Source: CAWDVK01 sp963805715
Lineage (GTDB): Bacteria; Actinomycetota; Actinomycetes; Streptosporangiales; Streptosporangiaceae
DNA length: 64,000 nucleotides
Assembly: GCA_963805715.1 (NCBI GenBank)
Contig: CAWDVK010000011.1
Location: 15,456 to 79,455 of the forward strand
Direction: 5' to 3'
The notes under the pieces are model-generated. The model was not told the DNA's origin and made no database searches. It worked only from the letters and a program-made list of their open reading frames with translations. The number at the start of each line of letters is the position of its first letter. Within the stretch, counting starts at the first letter, position 1. A program made the translations under genes and the position numbers. This document shows positions 38,422 to 47,133 of the stretch, in pieces.

Positions 38422-38978
38422 GTGGCCGTCCGGCGGGCGGCCGTGCTCGGCTCGCCGGACGGCCATTCGCTGTCGCCCGTGCTGCATCTGGCTGCCTACC
38501 GGGCGCTCGGGCTGACCGGCTGGAGCTATCAGGCCATCGAGCGCGACGAGGCGGGACTGCCGGATCTGCTCGCGTCGCTGGGATCAGAATGAGCCGGGCT
38601 GTCGCTGACCATGCCGCTGAAGCGAGCCATCCTGCCGTTGCTGGACCGGGCTGATCCGCTGGCCGCCGAGGTGGGCGGCGCGAACACCGTGATCTTCGCC
38701 GAGGACGGCAGGATCGGCTATAACACCGACGTGCCCGGCATGATCACGGCGCTGGCCGAGGCGGGCATCAGCCGGGCCGGCCGCGCGCTGGTGCTCGGCG
38801 CGGGAGCGACCGCCTGCGCCGCGCTGGCCGCGCTGCGGGAATCGGCGCTGCGGAGGTCACCGTGGCCGTCCGCAACGCGGCCACGGCCGCCGCACTGGCC
38901 AGCACGAGTCTGGCCGCGGGAATACCAGGGGTTACCGGAATGCGTTACTCTTACCAGACGACAGGTCTCGGCAGCTAG
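38422..38978 (+). pseudogene. aroE: Truncated shikimate dehydrogenase
   Basis: Starts GTG four bases after mltG. Reads as a good shikimate dehydrogenase N-terminus (LGSPDGHSLSPVLHLAAYRALGL) until codon 57, where TGA (38590-38592) stands in the place of a Trp (SLGSE-stop-AGLSLTMPLK, which contains the catalytic Lys). It resumes through GGANTVIFAEDGRIGYNTDVPGM and the NADP Rossmann GAGATACAALAAL, then loses frame near 38842 (one base missing; the -1 frame gives GAAEVTVAVRNAATAAALAS) and stops at 38978. About 185 codons against roughly 270 in the family: the C-terminal third is absent. Three independent lesions make this a real pseudogene unless another copy was mis-assembled. Confidence 0.85.
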
Positions 38979-39316
38979 TGCCGGGCCGCAAGCGGAGGAC
39001 CACCTCGGCCGCCTCCCACCTGGCCGGCTTTATCGCTGGCGGGTCTCTCACCAGGCAAACCTCACGGGCTGCCTGGCAGTCGGCCGGCCTGCGGGCTGGC
39101 TGATCAGGCCGGACGCGCGATCGCGGGCGCAAGAAGCACCCGACGGCCGGCGTTGTGGGTGCGCTGGCCGGCGGCTGCCGGCCGGAACTGGCATCCGCGC
39201 ATGGTGGCCCCGCAGGCATGGCGTGCGGGGCTTTCTGCCGTTTGGGCGGGAAGCACCGGGAACGTTCTGCGACGGGATGGCCCCGGCGCAGGGAACACGG
39301 TGACGCAGGAGGTCAC
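38979..39316 (+). other. infC leader region, no gene
   Basis: 338 nt between the broken aroE and infC. No protein-coding signal on either strand. It contains a terminator-like hairpin (39207-39236) about 80 nt before infC and a strong AGGAGG at 39307-39312. It probably holds the infC promoter and 5' leader. Confidence 0.6.
39207..39236 (+). terminator. Terminator-like hairpin in the infC leader (possible attenuator)
   Basis: GCCCCGC / GCGGGGC perfect 7-bp stem with an 11-nt loop followed by TTTCT. Because it stands upstream of infC and not directly after a healthy gene, it may be an attenuator; it may equally be the terminator of the mltG-aroE transcript. Confidence 0.5.
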
Positions 39317-40033
39317 ATCAGCACCGAACCTCGTATCAACGAGCGCATCCGCGTCCCCGAAGTGCGGCTAGTCGGCGCACAAGGGGAGCAGATCGGGATT
39401 GTCGCGATCAACGATGCGCTCCGGCTGGCCCAGGAGGCAGATCTCGATCTCGTCGAGGTAGCGCCCACGGCGCGCCCGCCGGTCTGCAAGCTGATGGATT
39501 TCGGTAAGTTCAAGTACGAATCCGCGCTGAAGGCCAGAGAGTCGCGCAAGAACCAGACGCAGACCGTCATCAAGGAGATCAAGCTTCGCCCGAAGATCGA
39601 TCCGCATGACTACGGCACCAAGAAGGGCCATGTCGAGCGGTTCCTCAAGCAGGGTGACAAGGTCAAGGTGACGATCATGTTCAGGGGCCGTGAGCAGTCC
39701 AGGCCTGAGCTCGGCTTCAAGCTCCTCCAGCGACTGGCCGGCGACGTGCAGGAGCTGGGCTTCGTCGAGGCTCAGCCGAAGCAGGACGGCCGGAACATGA
39801 TCATGGTAATCGGGCCGCACAAGCGCAAGGCGGACACCAGGCCTGAGCGCGCGCCGACACGGGCTAGCGCCCGTGCCGCCGCGGCGGGCGCCGGGGGATC
39901 CTCTCCCCGGCCCACCGCGAGCGCTCCGCGGCCGGTACCGCCGCCGCGGCCCGAGACGGCGGACAGCGCCGCCTGGGCCGCGCGGCCCGGGCCAGCCGAG
40001 GCCGGGCCAGCCGAGGCCGGGCCGGCCGAATAG
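39317..40033 (+). CDS. infC: Translation initiation factor IF-3, probable AUC start codon
   Basis: Prevents subunit joining and checks start-codon choice. Body: STEPRINERIRVPEVRLVG, DLDLVEVAPTARPPVCKLMD, KLRPKIDPHDYGTKKGHVERFL-like region, RGREQSRPELGFKLL. No ATG, GTG or TTG lies in frame near the conserved start. The first conserved residues follow an ATC at 39317, with AGGAGG 4 nt upstream. IF-3 genes of many bacteria use AUU/AUC/AUA so that IF-3 represses its own translation, which fits here. About 238 aa; the last 65 residues are an Ala/Pro/Arg tail ending in three GPAEA units (39989-40030, 15-bp repeat). Confidence 0.93.
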   Translation: MSTEPRINERIRVPEVRLVGAQGEQIGIVAINDALRLAQEADLDLVEVAPTARPPVCKLMDFGKFKYESALKARESRKNQTQTVIKEIKLRPKIDPHDYGTKKGHVERFLKQGDKVKVTIMFRGREQSRPELGFKLLQRLAGDVQELGFVEAQPKQDGRNMIMVIGPHKRKADTRPERAPTRASARAAAAGAGGSSPRPTASAPRPVPPPRPETADSAAWAARPGPAEAGPAEAGPAE

Positions 40034-40046
40034 CCGCCCGGCAGTC

Positions 40047-40105
40047 CCCGGCCGCGAGATAGCGGCCGGGCCAGTACCAGCCGGCTGACGCCGGCTGGTA
40101 CTGGC
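40047..40105 (+). promoter_or_regulatory. Two strong hairpins after infC
   Basis: A 9-bp stem with GAGATA loop (40047-40070) is followed at once by a perfect 16-bp stem (40070-40085 with 40090-40105) and TGAC tetraloop. No T-rich tail. Could be a GC-type terminator for infC or an mRNA structure controlling rpmI-rplT. Confidence 0.75.
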
Positions 40106-40165
40106 CTGCCGGAACGGGAACGGGAGTTCGCCAGAGCCGCCCGGTCGCGGGGCCGCGAGAAGGAC

Positions 40166-40233
40166 CCGTGCCTGCGGGCACGGACGCAAAACCGTGCCGT
40201 AGGCACGCCATGCAGGACCGTGCCGCACGGCAC
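40166..40233 (+). promoter_or_regulatory. Three tandem GTGCC...GGCAC hairpins in the rpmI leader
   Basis: Stem CCGTGCC/GGCACGG (40166-40183), CGTGCC/GGCACG (40193-40207) and GTGCC/GGCAC (40220-40233), sharing the same stem sequence, ending 23 nt before the rpmI ATG. The shared arms could also pair with each other, so alternative folds are possible. Candidate for ribosomal-protein L20 autoregulation by analogy with other bacteria. Confidence 0.6.
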
Positions 40234-40256
40234 ATCGGGAACGGAGAGACGGCGAC

Positions 40257-40451
40257 ATGCCGAAGATGAAGACGCACAGCGGCTCCAACAAGAGGTTCCG
40301 GCTGACCGGGACGGGCAAGGTCATGCGCCGCCGGGCCAACCGCGCGCACTACCTGGAGCACAAGCCGAGCACGCGGACCCGCCGCCTGGCCGCGGACGTG
40401 GTCGTAGCGCCAGCGGACGCCAAGAAGATAAAGAGATTGCTGGGGAAGTGA
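40257..40451 (+). CDS. rpmI: 50S ribosomal protein L35
   Basis: 64 aa, highly basic, with the invariant PKMKTHSGSNKRFRLTGTGK start. GGAGAG upstream of ATG. rplT follows 28 bases later, the universal order. Confidence 0.98.
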   Translation: MPKMKTHSGSNKRFRLTGTGKVMRRRANRAHYLEHKPSTRTRRLAADVVVAPADAKKIKRLLGK

Positions 40452-40479
40452 CCCGGCCCGCCGCAAGGGAGTCGAACAC

Positions 40480-40860
40480 ATGGCACGCGTGAAGCGGGCG
40501 GTCAATGCCCACAAGAAGCGGAGGGTCGTTCTCGAGCGCGCGAGCGGCTACCGCGGCCAGCGGTCCCGGCTGTACCGCAAGGCCAAGGAGCAGATGCTCC
40601 ACTCGATGACGTACGCCTACCGCGACCGCAAGGATCGCAAGGGCGCGTTCCGGCGGCTGTGGATCCAGCGGATCAACGCTGCGGCCAGGGCCGAGGGAAT
40701 GACGTACAACAGGTTCATCCAGGGTCTCCGGCTGGCCGGCGTCGAGGTTGACCGCCGGATCCTCGCCGATCTGGCCGTCGCCGACCCGCAGGCCTTCTCC
40801 GCCCTGGTCGAGGTGGCGCGCGACGCGCTGCCCGCCGACCTCGGCTCCGCCGCGGCCTAG
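40480..40860 (+). CDS. rplT: 50S ribosomal protein L20
   Basis: 126 aa. Conserved ARVKRAVNAHKKRRVVLERA start, GYRGQRSRLYRKAKEQ and RRLWIQRINAAAR. Binds 23S rRNA early in assembly and, in several bacteria, its own operon mRNA. AAGGGAG before ATG. Confidence 0.98.
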   Translation: MARVKRAVNAHKKRRVVLERASGYRGQRSRLYRKAKEQMLHSMTYAYRDRKDRKGAFRRLWIQRINAAARAEGMTYNRFIQGLRLAGVEVDRRILADLAVADPQAFSALVEVARDALPADLGSAAA

Positions 40861-40903
40861 CGGGCCGTGACCGGCCGCCGCACGGCCTAGCAGGAAGCAC
40901 CGG

Positions 40904-41764
40904 GTGACCAGGCAGCACACGGCACCGCCGGCCGGCGGCGAGATCACCAGCTCCCGGTCGCCGCGGGTCAAGCTCGCCCGGCAGCTGGCCAAGCGGGCGT
41001 TCCGGGAACGCACCGGGCAGTTCCTGGCCGAGGGCCCGCAGGCGGTCCGGGAGGCACTAGGACAGCCCGCCGTCGTCACCGAGGTGTTCATCACCGGCCC
41101 GGCGAGCGAGCGGCATCCCGAGCTGGCCGGGCAGGCCGCCCGCGAGGGCATCCCCGTGCACACCGTCAGCGGCGAGGTCATGGCGGAGATCGCCCAGACG
41201 GTGACCCCGCAGGGCCTGCTGGCCGTCTGCCGCATGACCGACGTGCCGCTCGCGGCCCTGGTCGGCGCGAAGCCGCGGCTCGTAGTGATCCTGGCCAATA
41301 TCCGCGATCCCGGCAACGCGGGGACCGTGCTGCGGACCGCCGACGCGGCGGGAGCGGACGGCGTGATCTTCTCCGCGGCCTCGGTCGACCCCTATAACAG
41401 CAAGTGCGTGCGCTCGTCCGCCGGCAGCCTGTTTCACCTGCCGGTGGTAGCGGGCGCGCCGCTCGCTGAGACGGTCGCGGCGCTGCGTGCGGCCGGGCTG
41501 CAGGTGCTGGCCGCCGACGGCAGCTCGGGTGCGCAGCTGCCGGACGCAGGCGGCTCCGGGCCCGACCTTGGCCGGCCGACAGCGTGGCTGTTCGGGAACG
41601 AGGCGTGGGGGCTGCCTGCCGACCTGCTCGCGCTCGCCGACGAAGCGGTAGCCGTGCCCATCTACGGCCGCGCCGAGAGCCTCAACCTGGCCGCGGCCGC
41701 CGCCGTGTGCCTGTACGCGTCCGCCCGGCTGCAGCGCGCCGCGGCCGGACGCGCCGGGGGATAG
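40904..41764 (+). CDS. SPOUT-family 23S rRNA methyltransferase (TrmH/SpoU type)
   Basis: Ribose-2'-O methyltransferase. 286 aa. N-terminal substrate-binding domain (FLAEGPQAVREAL), then the knotted SPOUT domain with motif 1 NIRDPGNAGTVLRTADAAG, motif 2 LFGNEAWGL and motif 3 AESLNLAAAAAVCLY. GTG start 43 bases after rplT. Mycobacterial TsnR occupies the same place. The exact nucleotide is not decidable from this sequence; thiostrepton-resistance methylase is one possibility but a general 23S enzyme is likelier. Confidence 0.9.
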   Translation: MTRQHTAPPAGGEITSSRSPRVKLARQLAKRAFRERTGQFLAEGPQAVREALGQPAVVTEVFITGPASERHPELAGQAAREGIPVHTVSGEVMAEIAQTVTPQGLLAVCRMTDVPLAALVGAKPRLVVILANIRDPGNAGTVLRTADAAGADGVIFSAASVDPYNSKCVRSSAGSLFHLPVVAGAPLAETVAALRAAGLQVLAADGSSGAQLPDAGGSGPDLGRPTAWLFGNEAWGLPADLLALADEAVAVPIYGRAESLNLAAAAAVCLYASARLQRAAAGRAGG

Positions 41765-42005
41765 TTCTTCCCCCGGCGGGTGGTTTCCTGCAACCGCTGC
41801 GGGTCTGGTGGCACTCGGGGGGTGCCGGCCGGTATTGCGGACGCGCTAGAGTCTGATCACGTTGCGTCATGAGTGACCCGATCGGGTCACCGGTTGGTGG
41901 CCGGTGACGCAGCGATGCCAGTCCGCGGGAACCCCCGACCCTGCGACGCTGGCAGCTGGGTCGTGCCGGGGGACAGGGTCAATCAGCCTCCCGGAGGCGG
42001 ATCAC

Positions 42006-43157
42006 GTGGACGGCATCATGTCGGGCCAGGCGATGGCGGTGGCCGCCAGCGCGCCTGCCACGGCCGAGGACTTCGCCAGCGGGCTCGTCCTCGCTGATGA
42101 CATTCCTGATGGCCTGGTTGTCGCCGACCACGCGGGCCGGGTCCGGGTCTTCAACAAGGCAGCGGCCCGGCTCACCGGGATCGCTCCCGGCTACGCGATC
42201 GGCAACGACCTTCGCGTGGTGCTGCCGCTGCGGGACGGCGACGATCGCTGCTGGTGGGCGCTGACGCAGCCGTACCAGGGCCTGTCGACGCGGACCCGGC
42301 ATCCGGAGCGGTCCTTGTTCCTGCCGGACGGCACCGAGCTGCTGGTGACCATTGGCTACGTCCGTCATCCGCGCGGCCAGGGCCCGCGCGAGGGCTGGCA
42401 CCGCACGCCGGGCGCAGTCCGCCGGATCGCCATCACGCTCCGCAGCGCCGAGCCGCGGCTGCGGCTGGAGCGCAGCCGGGCCGACCTGGTGTCCACGGTC
42501 GCGCACGAGCTGCGATCGCCGCTGACGAGCGTCAAGGGATTCACGGCCACGCTGCTGGCCAAATGGCCGCGGTTCACTGACGACCAGAAGCGGGTCATGC
42601 TGGAGACGGTCAACGCAGACGCTGACCGGGTTACCCGGCTGATCACCGAGTTGCTGGACGTCTCCAGGATCGAGTCAGGCCGGATTGAGGTGCACCGCGA
42701 GCCGGTGGATATCCCGGCCAGGGCCAGGAAGATCATCAGCGGCCGGGTGGCAGCGGGCGATGCCGAGGGCCGGTTCGGGGTCGAAGCGCGCGGCGAGCTG
42801 CCGGAGACCTGGCTGGACGTGGACAAGGTCGATCAGGTCCTCGGCAACCTTATTGAGAATGCCATCCGGCACGGTGCTGGTACCGTAACAATCATGGTGG
42901 AGCCGACGGTGGTCGCTGGTGCTCCAGGCGTGCTGGTATCGGTCCGTGACCAGGGACCGGGCATCGCGCCTGAGCTTGCTCCGCGTGTGTTCCGTCAGTT
43001 CTGGCGCGCGAAGCGCCGGGGCGGCGCGGGACTGGGGCTGTTCATCGTGAAGGGCCTGGTTGAGGCGCACGGCGGCGAGATCACGGTGCAGCAGGCACCC
43101 GGCGGCGGGGCAGAGTTCCGATTTACCATGCCCGCCGCCACGCCTGAGTTCGGCTGA
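42006..43157 (+). CDS. PAS-domain sensor histidine kinase
   Basis: Cytosolic two-component kinase of about 383 aa; no membrane segment is visible. PAS domain (LADDIPDGLVVADHAGRVRVFNKAAARLTG), HisKA dimerisation domain with phospho-acceptor His in STVAHELRSPLTSVKGF, then HATPase_c with N box LGNLIENAIRHGAG, G1 DQGPGIA and G2 GGAGLGLFIVKGLVEAHGG. GTG at 42006 is chosen because GGAGG (41993-41997) lies 8 nt upstream; ATG 42018 and an upstream frame exist. No response regulator gene adjoins it, so it is an orphan kinase in this window. The signal is unknown. Confidence 0.88.
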   Translation: MDGIMSGQAMAVAASAPATAEDFASGLVLADDIPDGLVVADHAGRVRVFNKAAARLTGIAPGYAIGNDLRVVLPLRDGDDRCWWALTQPYQGLSTRTRHPERSLFLPDGTELLVTIGYVRHPRGQGPREGWHRTPGAVRRIAITLRSAEPRLRLERSRADLVSTVAHELRSPLTSVKGFTATLLAKWPRFTDDQKRVMLETVNADADRVTRLITELLDVSRIESGRIEVHREPVDIPARARKIISGRVAAGDAEGRFGVEARGELPETWLDVDKVDQVLGNLIENAIRHGAGTVTIMVEPTVVAGAPGVLVSVRDQGPGIAPELAPRVFRQFWRAKRRGGAGLGLFIVKGLVEAHGGEITVQQAPGGGAEFRFTMPAATPEFG

Positions 43158-43333
43158 CCGGCGGGCGCGCAGGGAGATCCCTGACCGGCCTGGCTCGCCG
43201 CGGCGCTGCCAGCGACGCAGAATGGCTGGGCATATTCCTGACCACGGGCCCCGCCGCGGCGGCTCGCGTCCGGGATGATGACCCCAGCGCTTGCCGACCA
43301 TGAACCTGGTGACCCGCAGGAGAGCGACAAGGC

Positions 43334-44455
43334 ATGTCCGCACCGAATAAGACCTACGACCCTGTGCAGGTGGCCGTGCTATCGCCCGACGAAGTGCAGC
43401 ACATGCAGACGCGTGCGCTGGCCGCCATCGCGGCGGCATCTGACCTGGATCAGCTGAAGGCCGCGCGGCTCGCGCATGCCGGCGACCGGGCGCCCATCAC
43501 GCTGGCTAACGCCGAGATCGGGGCGCTGCCCCCGGCCGCCAGGGCTGAGACGGGCAAGCGCGTCGGCGCGGCGCGCGCGGCCATCCGGCAGGCCCTCGCC
43601 GACCGGCAGGCCGAGCTGGAGGCCGACCGGGACCGCCGCGTGCTGGTCGAGGATGCCGTGGATATCACGCTGCCCTGGGACCGGCAGCCCGCCGGAGCCC
43701 GGCATCCGGTCACGACGGTGGCCGAGCGGCTCGTCGACGTGTTCGTCGGCATGGGCTATGAGGTGGCCGAGGGACCTGAGGTCGAGGCCGAGTGGTACAA
43801 CTTCGACGCGCTGAACTTCCCGCCCGACCATCCGGCCCGCGAGATGCAGGACACGTTCTTCGTGGCTGGCCCCAAGGGCGCGGACAGGTCCGGCATGGTG
43901 CTGCGCACGCACACCTCGCCGGTCCAGATCCGCGCCATGCTGACCCGGCCGCTGCCGTTGTATGTGGTCAGCCCAGGCAAGTGCTTCCGCAGCGACGCCC
44001 TCGACGCGACGCACAGCCCGGTCTTCCACCAGATCGAGTGCCTGGCCGTGGACGAGGGCCTGACCATGGCCGACCTGCGCGGGGCCATCACGGCATTCGT
44101 GGACGCCATGTTCGGCGAGGGACTGCGGACCAGGCTGCGGCCTGACTTCTTCCCGTTCACCGAGCCATCCGCCAACGTCTCGATGGAATGCCATGTCTGC
44201 CGCGGGGCATCGACCAGGCCGGGCGGCCCGCCCTGCCGGGTGTGCCGCTCGCAGGGCTGGATCGAGATCGCCGGCTGCGGCATGGTCAACCCGCGGGTGC
44301 TCGTCGCCTGCGGCATTGACCCCGACCGCTACAGCGGCTTCGCGTTCGGGCTCGGGATCGAGCGGACGCTGATGATCAGGCACGGCCTGGCCGATATCCG
44401 GGACACTCTCGAGGGCGATGTGCGGTTCAGCCGGGCATTCGGAATGGAGGCGTGA
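43334..44455 (+). CDS. pheS: Phenylalanyl-tRNA synthetase alpha subunit
   Basis: 373 aa. N-terminal coiled-coil (residues 1-100), class II core with motif 2 region (GKCFRSDALDATHSPVFHQIE) and motif 3 region (GFAFGLGIERTLMIRHG). A Cys-rich loop, CHVCRG...CRVC, between them is characteristic of actinobacterial PheS and may bind a metal. AGGAGAG before ATG. The stop overlaps the pheT start, so the heterotetramer subunits are coupled. Confidence 0.97.
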   Translation: MSAPNKTYDPVQVAVLSPDEVQHMQTRALAAIAAASDLDQLKAARLAHAGDRAPITLANAEIGALPPAARAETGKRVGAARAAIRQALADRQAELEADRDRRVLVEDAVDITLPWDRQPAGARHPVTTVAERLVDVFVGMGYEVAEGPEVEAEWYNFDALNFPPDHPAREMQDTFFVAGPKGADRSGMVLRTHTSPVQIRAMLTRPLPLYVVSPGKCFRSDALDATHSPVFHQIECLAVDEGLTMADLRGAITAFVDAMFGEGLRTRLRPDFFPFTEPSANVSMECHVCRGASTRPGGPPCRVCRSQGWIEIAGCGMVNPRVLVACGIDPDRYSGFAFGLGIERTLMIRHGLADIRDTLEGDVRFSRAFGMEA

Positions 44456-47133
44456 TGCGGCTCCCGCTGTCCTGGCTGCTGGAGTACGCGGCCATCGAAT
44501 CGGCGGCCCCGGACGGCGTCGATCCCGCTGATGTGGCCAGGAAGCTCACGGCGGCCGGCCTGGAGGTCGAGTCGGTCGAGCGCGTCGGGTACGACATCAG
44601 CGGCATCGTGGTGGCCGAGGTCGTCAGCGTTGAGGAGCTGACCGAGTTCAGGAAGCCGGTCAGGTACTGCCAGGTCTCCACGGGCGACGGGCAGGAACGG
44701 CACGTCATCTGCGGCGCGGTGAACTTCTCGGCCGGCGACCGGGTGCCGCTGGCGCAGCCGGGAGCGACGCTGCCCGGCGGATTCGAGATCGGCGCGCGGA
44801 AGACCTACGGCAAGATCTCCGAGGGGATGATCTGCTCTGCTGCCGAGCTGGCCATCGGCAGCGACCACTCAGGAATCCTCGTGCTCTCGCCGGACGCGCC
44901 GCTGGGCGCGGACTTCGTCAGCTATGCCGGGCTGCGTGACGACGTGCTCAACGTCAACGTCACCCCGGATAAGGGGTACGCGCTGTCGGTTCGCGGGGTG
45001 GCGCGCGAGCTGGCGATCGCCTACGGCTGCGCGTTCACCGACCCGGCCGACGTCGGCCTCCCCGCCGATGTCGATACGGTGTCCGACAAGGTCTACCCGG
45101 CCAGCATCGAGGACCCGACCGCCTGTGACCGGTTCGTGCTGCGCGAGGTCCGCGGCATGGACCCGTCCCGGCCGACCCCGCTGGCCATGCGCGTCCGGCT
45201 GGCCAGGGCAGGCCAGCGCTCGGTGTCGCTGGCCGTCGATGTCACCAACTACCTGATGCTGGAGACCGGGCAGCCACTGCACGCGTTCGACCGGGACCGG
45301 CTGGACGGCCCCATCGTGGTGCGCCGGGCCAGGCCGGGCGAGCAGCTGGAGACACTCGATCACGTGGTCCGTGCCCTGGACCCAGAGGACATCCTGATCA
45401 CCGATTCTTCCGGGCCGATCTCGCTGGCCGGCACGATGGGCGGCGTGGCCACGGAGGTGTCGGAGAAGTCACGCAACCTGGTCATCGAGGCTGCGCACTT
45501 CTCCGCCCGCGGCACCGCGCGGATGAGCAGGCGGCACCGGCTCGGGTCCGAGGCCTCGGCCAGATTCGAGCGCGGGGTGGACTACGAGCTGCAGCGGCGG
45601 GCCGCGGCCAGGGCCGGCACCTTGCTGGCTGCCCTCGGCGGTGGCACGCTCGTGCCGGGCTGCACCTATGCCTGGGCTGACCTACCCGAGACGAAGATCG
45701 TGATGGCCGCCGACTACCCGGATCAGGTGGCCGGCCTCGTCTACGGCCGGGGCACGGTGACCACCCGGCTGCAGCAGGTCGGCTGCACGGTGGCTGAATC
45801 CTCAGCCGACCCGGCAGCCGGCGATGTCGCGACCGCGGAGGACGATCAGGCTGCCGCAGACGGCGGCGACGATCGCGGCGGCAGTCGTGACGAGCGGGGC
45901 AGCCTGCTGGCCCGGCATATGCGCCAGGGCGGCCGGCACGACCGGTCAGCGGAACTGCTGCTCGTGGTCCCGCCCTCCTGGCGGCCCGACCTCACCGATC
46001 CGAGCGACCTCGCGGAAGAGGTCATCCGGCTTGAGGGCTACGAGACCGTCCCGGTTCGGTCTCCCCGGGCCGCCGCGGGCCGGGGTCTGACTGACCAGCA
46101 GCGGCTGCGCCGGACCATCGGCCGGGTGCTGGCCTCCACCGGTTTCGTCGAGGTGCTCAGCCAGCCGTTCAGCTCTGCTGCCGACTTCGAAAGGCTGCTG
46201 CTCCCGGAGGGCGACCCGCGCCGCCGGGCGGTCACGATCGCCAATCCGCTCAGTGACGACGAGCCGCTGCTGCGCACCACGCTGCTGCCCGGGCTGCTGC
46301 GGGTGCTGGCGCGCAACGTCGGCCGCGGCTTCGCTGACGTGGCCTTGTACGAGGCAGGCCTGGTCTTCCGCCCCGGCCCCGATGCCGCGCTGACGGCACC
46401 GATCCTGCCCGTCGACCGCGGGCCCGCGGTCGCGGAAGTGGCCCAGATCGAGGCGGCGCTGCCGCACCAGCCGCTGCGGCTCGGCGTGGTCCTCGCGGGC
46501 GATCGCGAGCAGTCCGGCTGGTGGGGCGATGGCCGTCTGGCCGGCTGGCAGGACGCCATCGAGACGGCGCGGGTCGTGCTCGGGCTCAGCCGGGTCGCGT
46601 TCGAGGTCCGGGCCGATCAGCACGAGCCGTGGCATCCCGGTCGCTGCGCAGCCTTGTTCGTGCAGGCGGAGACGGGCGGCGAGTGGCTGGCCGGGCATGC
46701 GGGCGAGCTGCATCCGCGGGTAGTGCAGGCATTCGGCCTGCCGCCGCGGACGGCGGCGATGGAGCTCGACCTGTCGGTCATCGAGACCGCGGCCGCCCCG
46801 CTCGGCCCGGTTCAGGCCCCGGTCATCTCCCCCTATCCTGCGGCCACCCAGGACGTCGCCCTGATCGTCGCCCAGCCAGTACCGGCCGCCGACGTGGCGA
46901 GCGCCCTCGCGGCCGGCGCGGCCGCCGCCGACGACGTGCTGCTGGAGGACCTGCGCCTGTTCAACGTCTACACGGGCGATCAGATCGGCGAGGGGCGCAA
47001 GTCGCTTGCCTACACGCTCAGGTTCCGCGCCCCGGACCGGACGCTGACGGCTGAGGAAGCCAGCGCCGCCAGGGACGCGGCCGTGGCCGAGGCGGCCCGC
47101 CGTACGGGCGCCGTGCTGCGCGGCGCCTCCTGA
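44452..47133 (+). CDS. pheT: Phenylalanyl-tRNA synthetase beta subunit
   Basis: 893 aa. tRNA-binding OB domain (VGYDISGIVVAEVVSVEEL, YCQVSTGDGQERHVICGA), B3/B4 editing region, B5, catalytic-like domain (PSWRPDLTDPSDLAEEVIRLEGYE) and C-terminal anticodon-binding FDX-ACB (SPYPAATQDVALIV). An acidic, Gly/Asp-rich insertion of about 50 residues (nt 45806-45950; GDVATAEDDQAAADGGDD) sits inside B5. Start GTG 44452 or ATG 44455 (GTGATG). Confidence 0.97.
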   Translation: MMRLPLSWLLEYAAIESAAPDGVDPADVARKLTAAGLEVESVERVGYDISGIVVAEVVSVEELTEFRKPVRYCQVSTGDGQERHVICGAVNFSAGDRVPLAQPGATLPGGFEIGARKTYGKISEGMICSAAELAIGSDHSGILVLSPDAPLGADFVSYAGLRDDVLNVNVTPDKGYALSVRGVARELAIAYGCAFTDPADVGLPADVDTVSDKVYPASIEDPTACDRFVLREVRGMDPSRPTPLAMRVRLARAGQRSVSLAVDVTNYLMLETGQPLHAFDRDRLDGPIVVRRARPGEQLETLDHVVRALDPEDILITDSSGPISLAGTMGGVATEVSEKSRNLVIEAAHFSARGTARMSRRHRLGSEASARFERGVDYELQRRAAARAGTLLAALGGGTLVPGCTYAWADLPETKIVMAADYPDQVAGLVYGRGTVTTRLQQVGCTVAESSADPAAGDVATAEDDQAAADGGDDRGGSRDERGSLLARHMRQGGRHDRSAELLLVVPPSWRPDLTDPSDLAEEVIRLEGYETVPVRSPRAAAGRGLTDQQRLRRTIGRVLASTGFVEVLSQPFSSAADFERLLLPEGDPRRRAVTIANPLSDDEPLLRTTLLPGLLRVLARNVGRGFADVALYEAGLVFRPGPDAALTAPILPVDRGPAVAEVAQIEAALPHQPLRLGVVLAGDREQSGWWGDGRLAGWQDAIETARVVLGLSRVAFEVRADQHEPWHPGRCAALFVQAETGGEWLAGHAGELHPRVVQAFGLPPRTAAMELDLSVIETAAAPLGPVQAPVISPYPAATQDVALIVAQPVPAADVASALAAGAAAADDVLLEDLRLFNVYTGDQIGEGRKSLAYTLRFRAPDRTLTAEEASAARDAAVAEAARRTGAVLRGAS

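Noticed and set aside
43158..43333. Phe leader peptide or T-box upstream of pheST
   Set aside because: No run of Phe codons and no T-box core sequence found.
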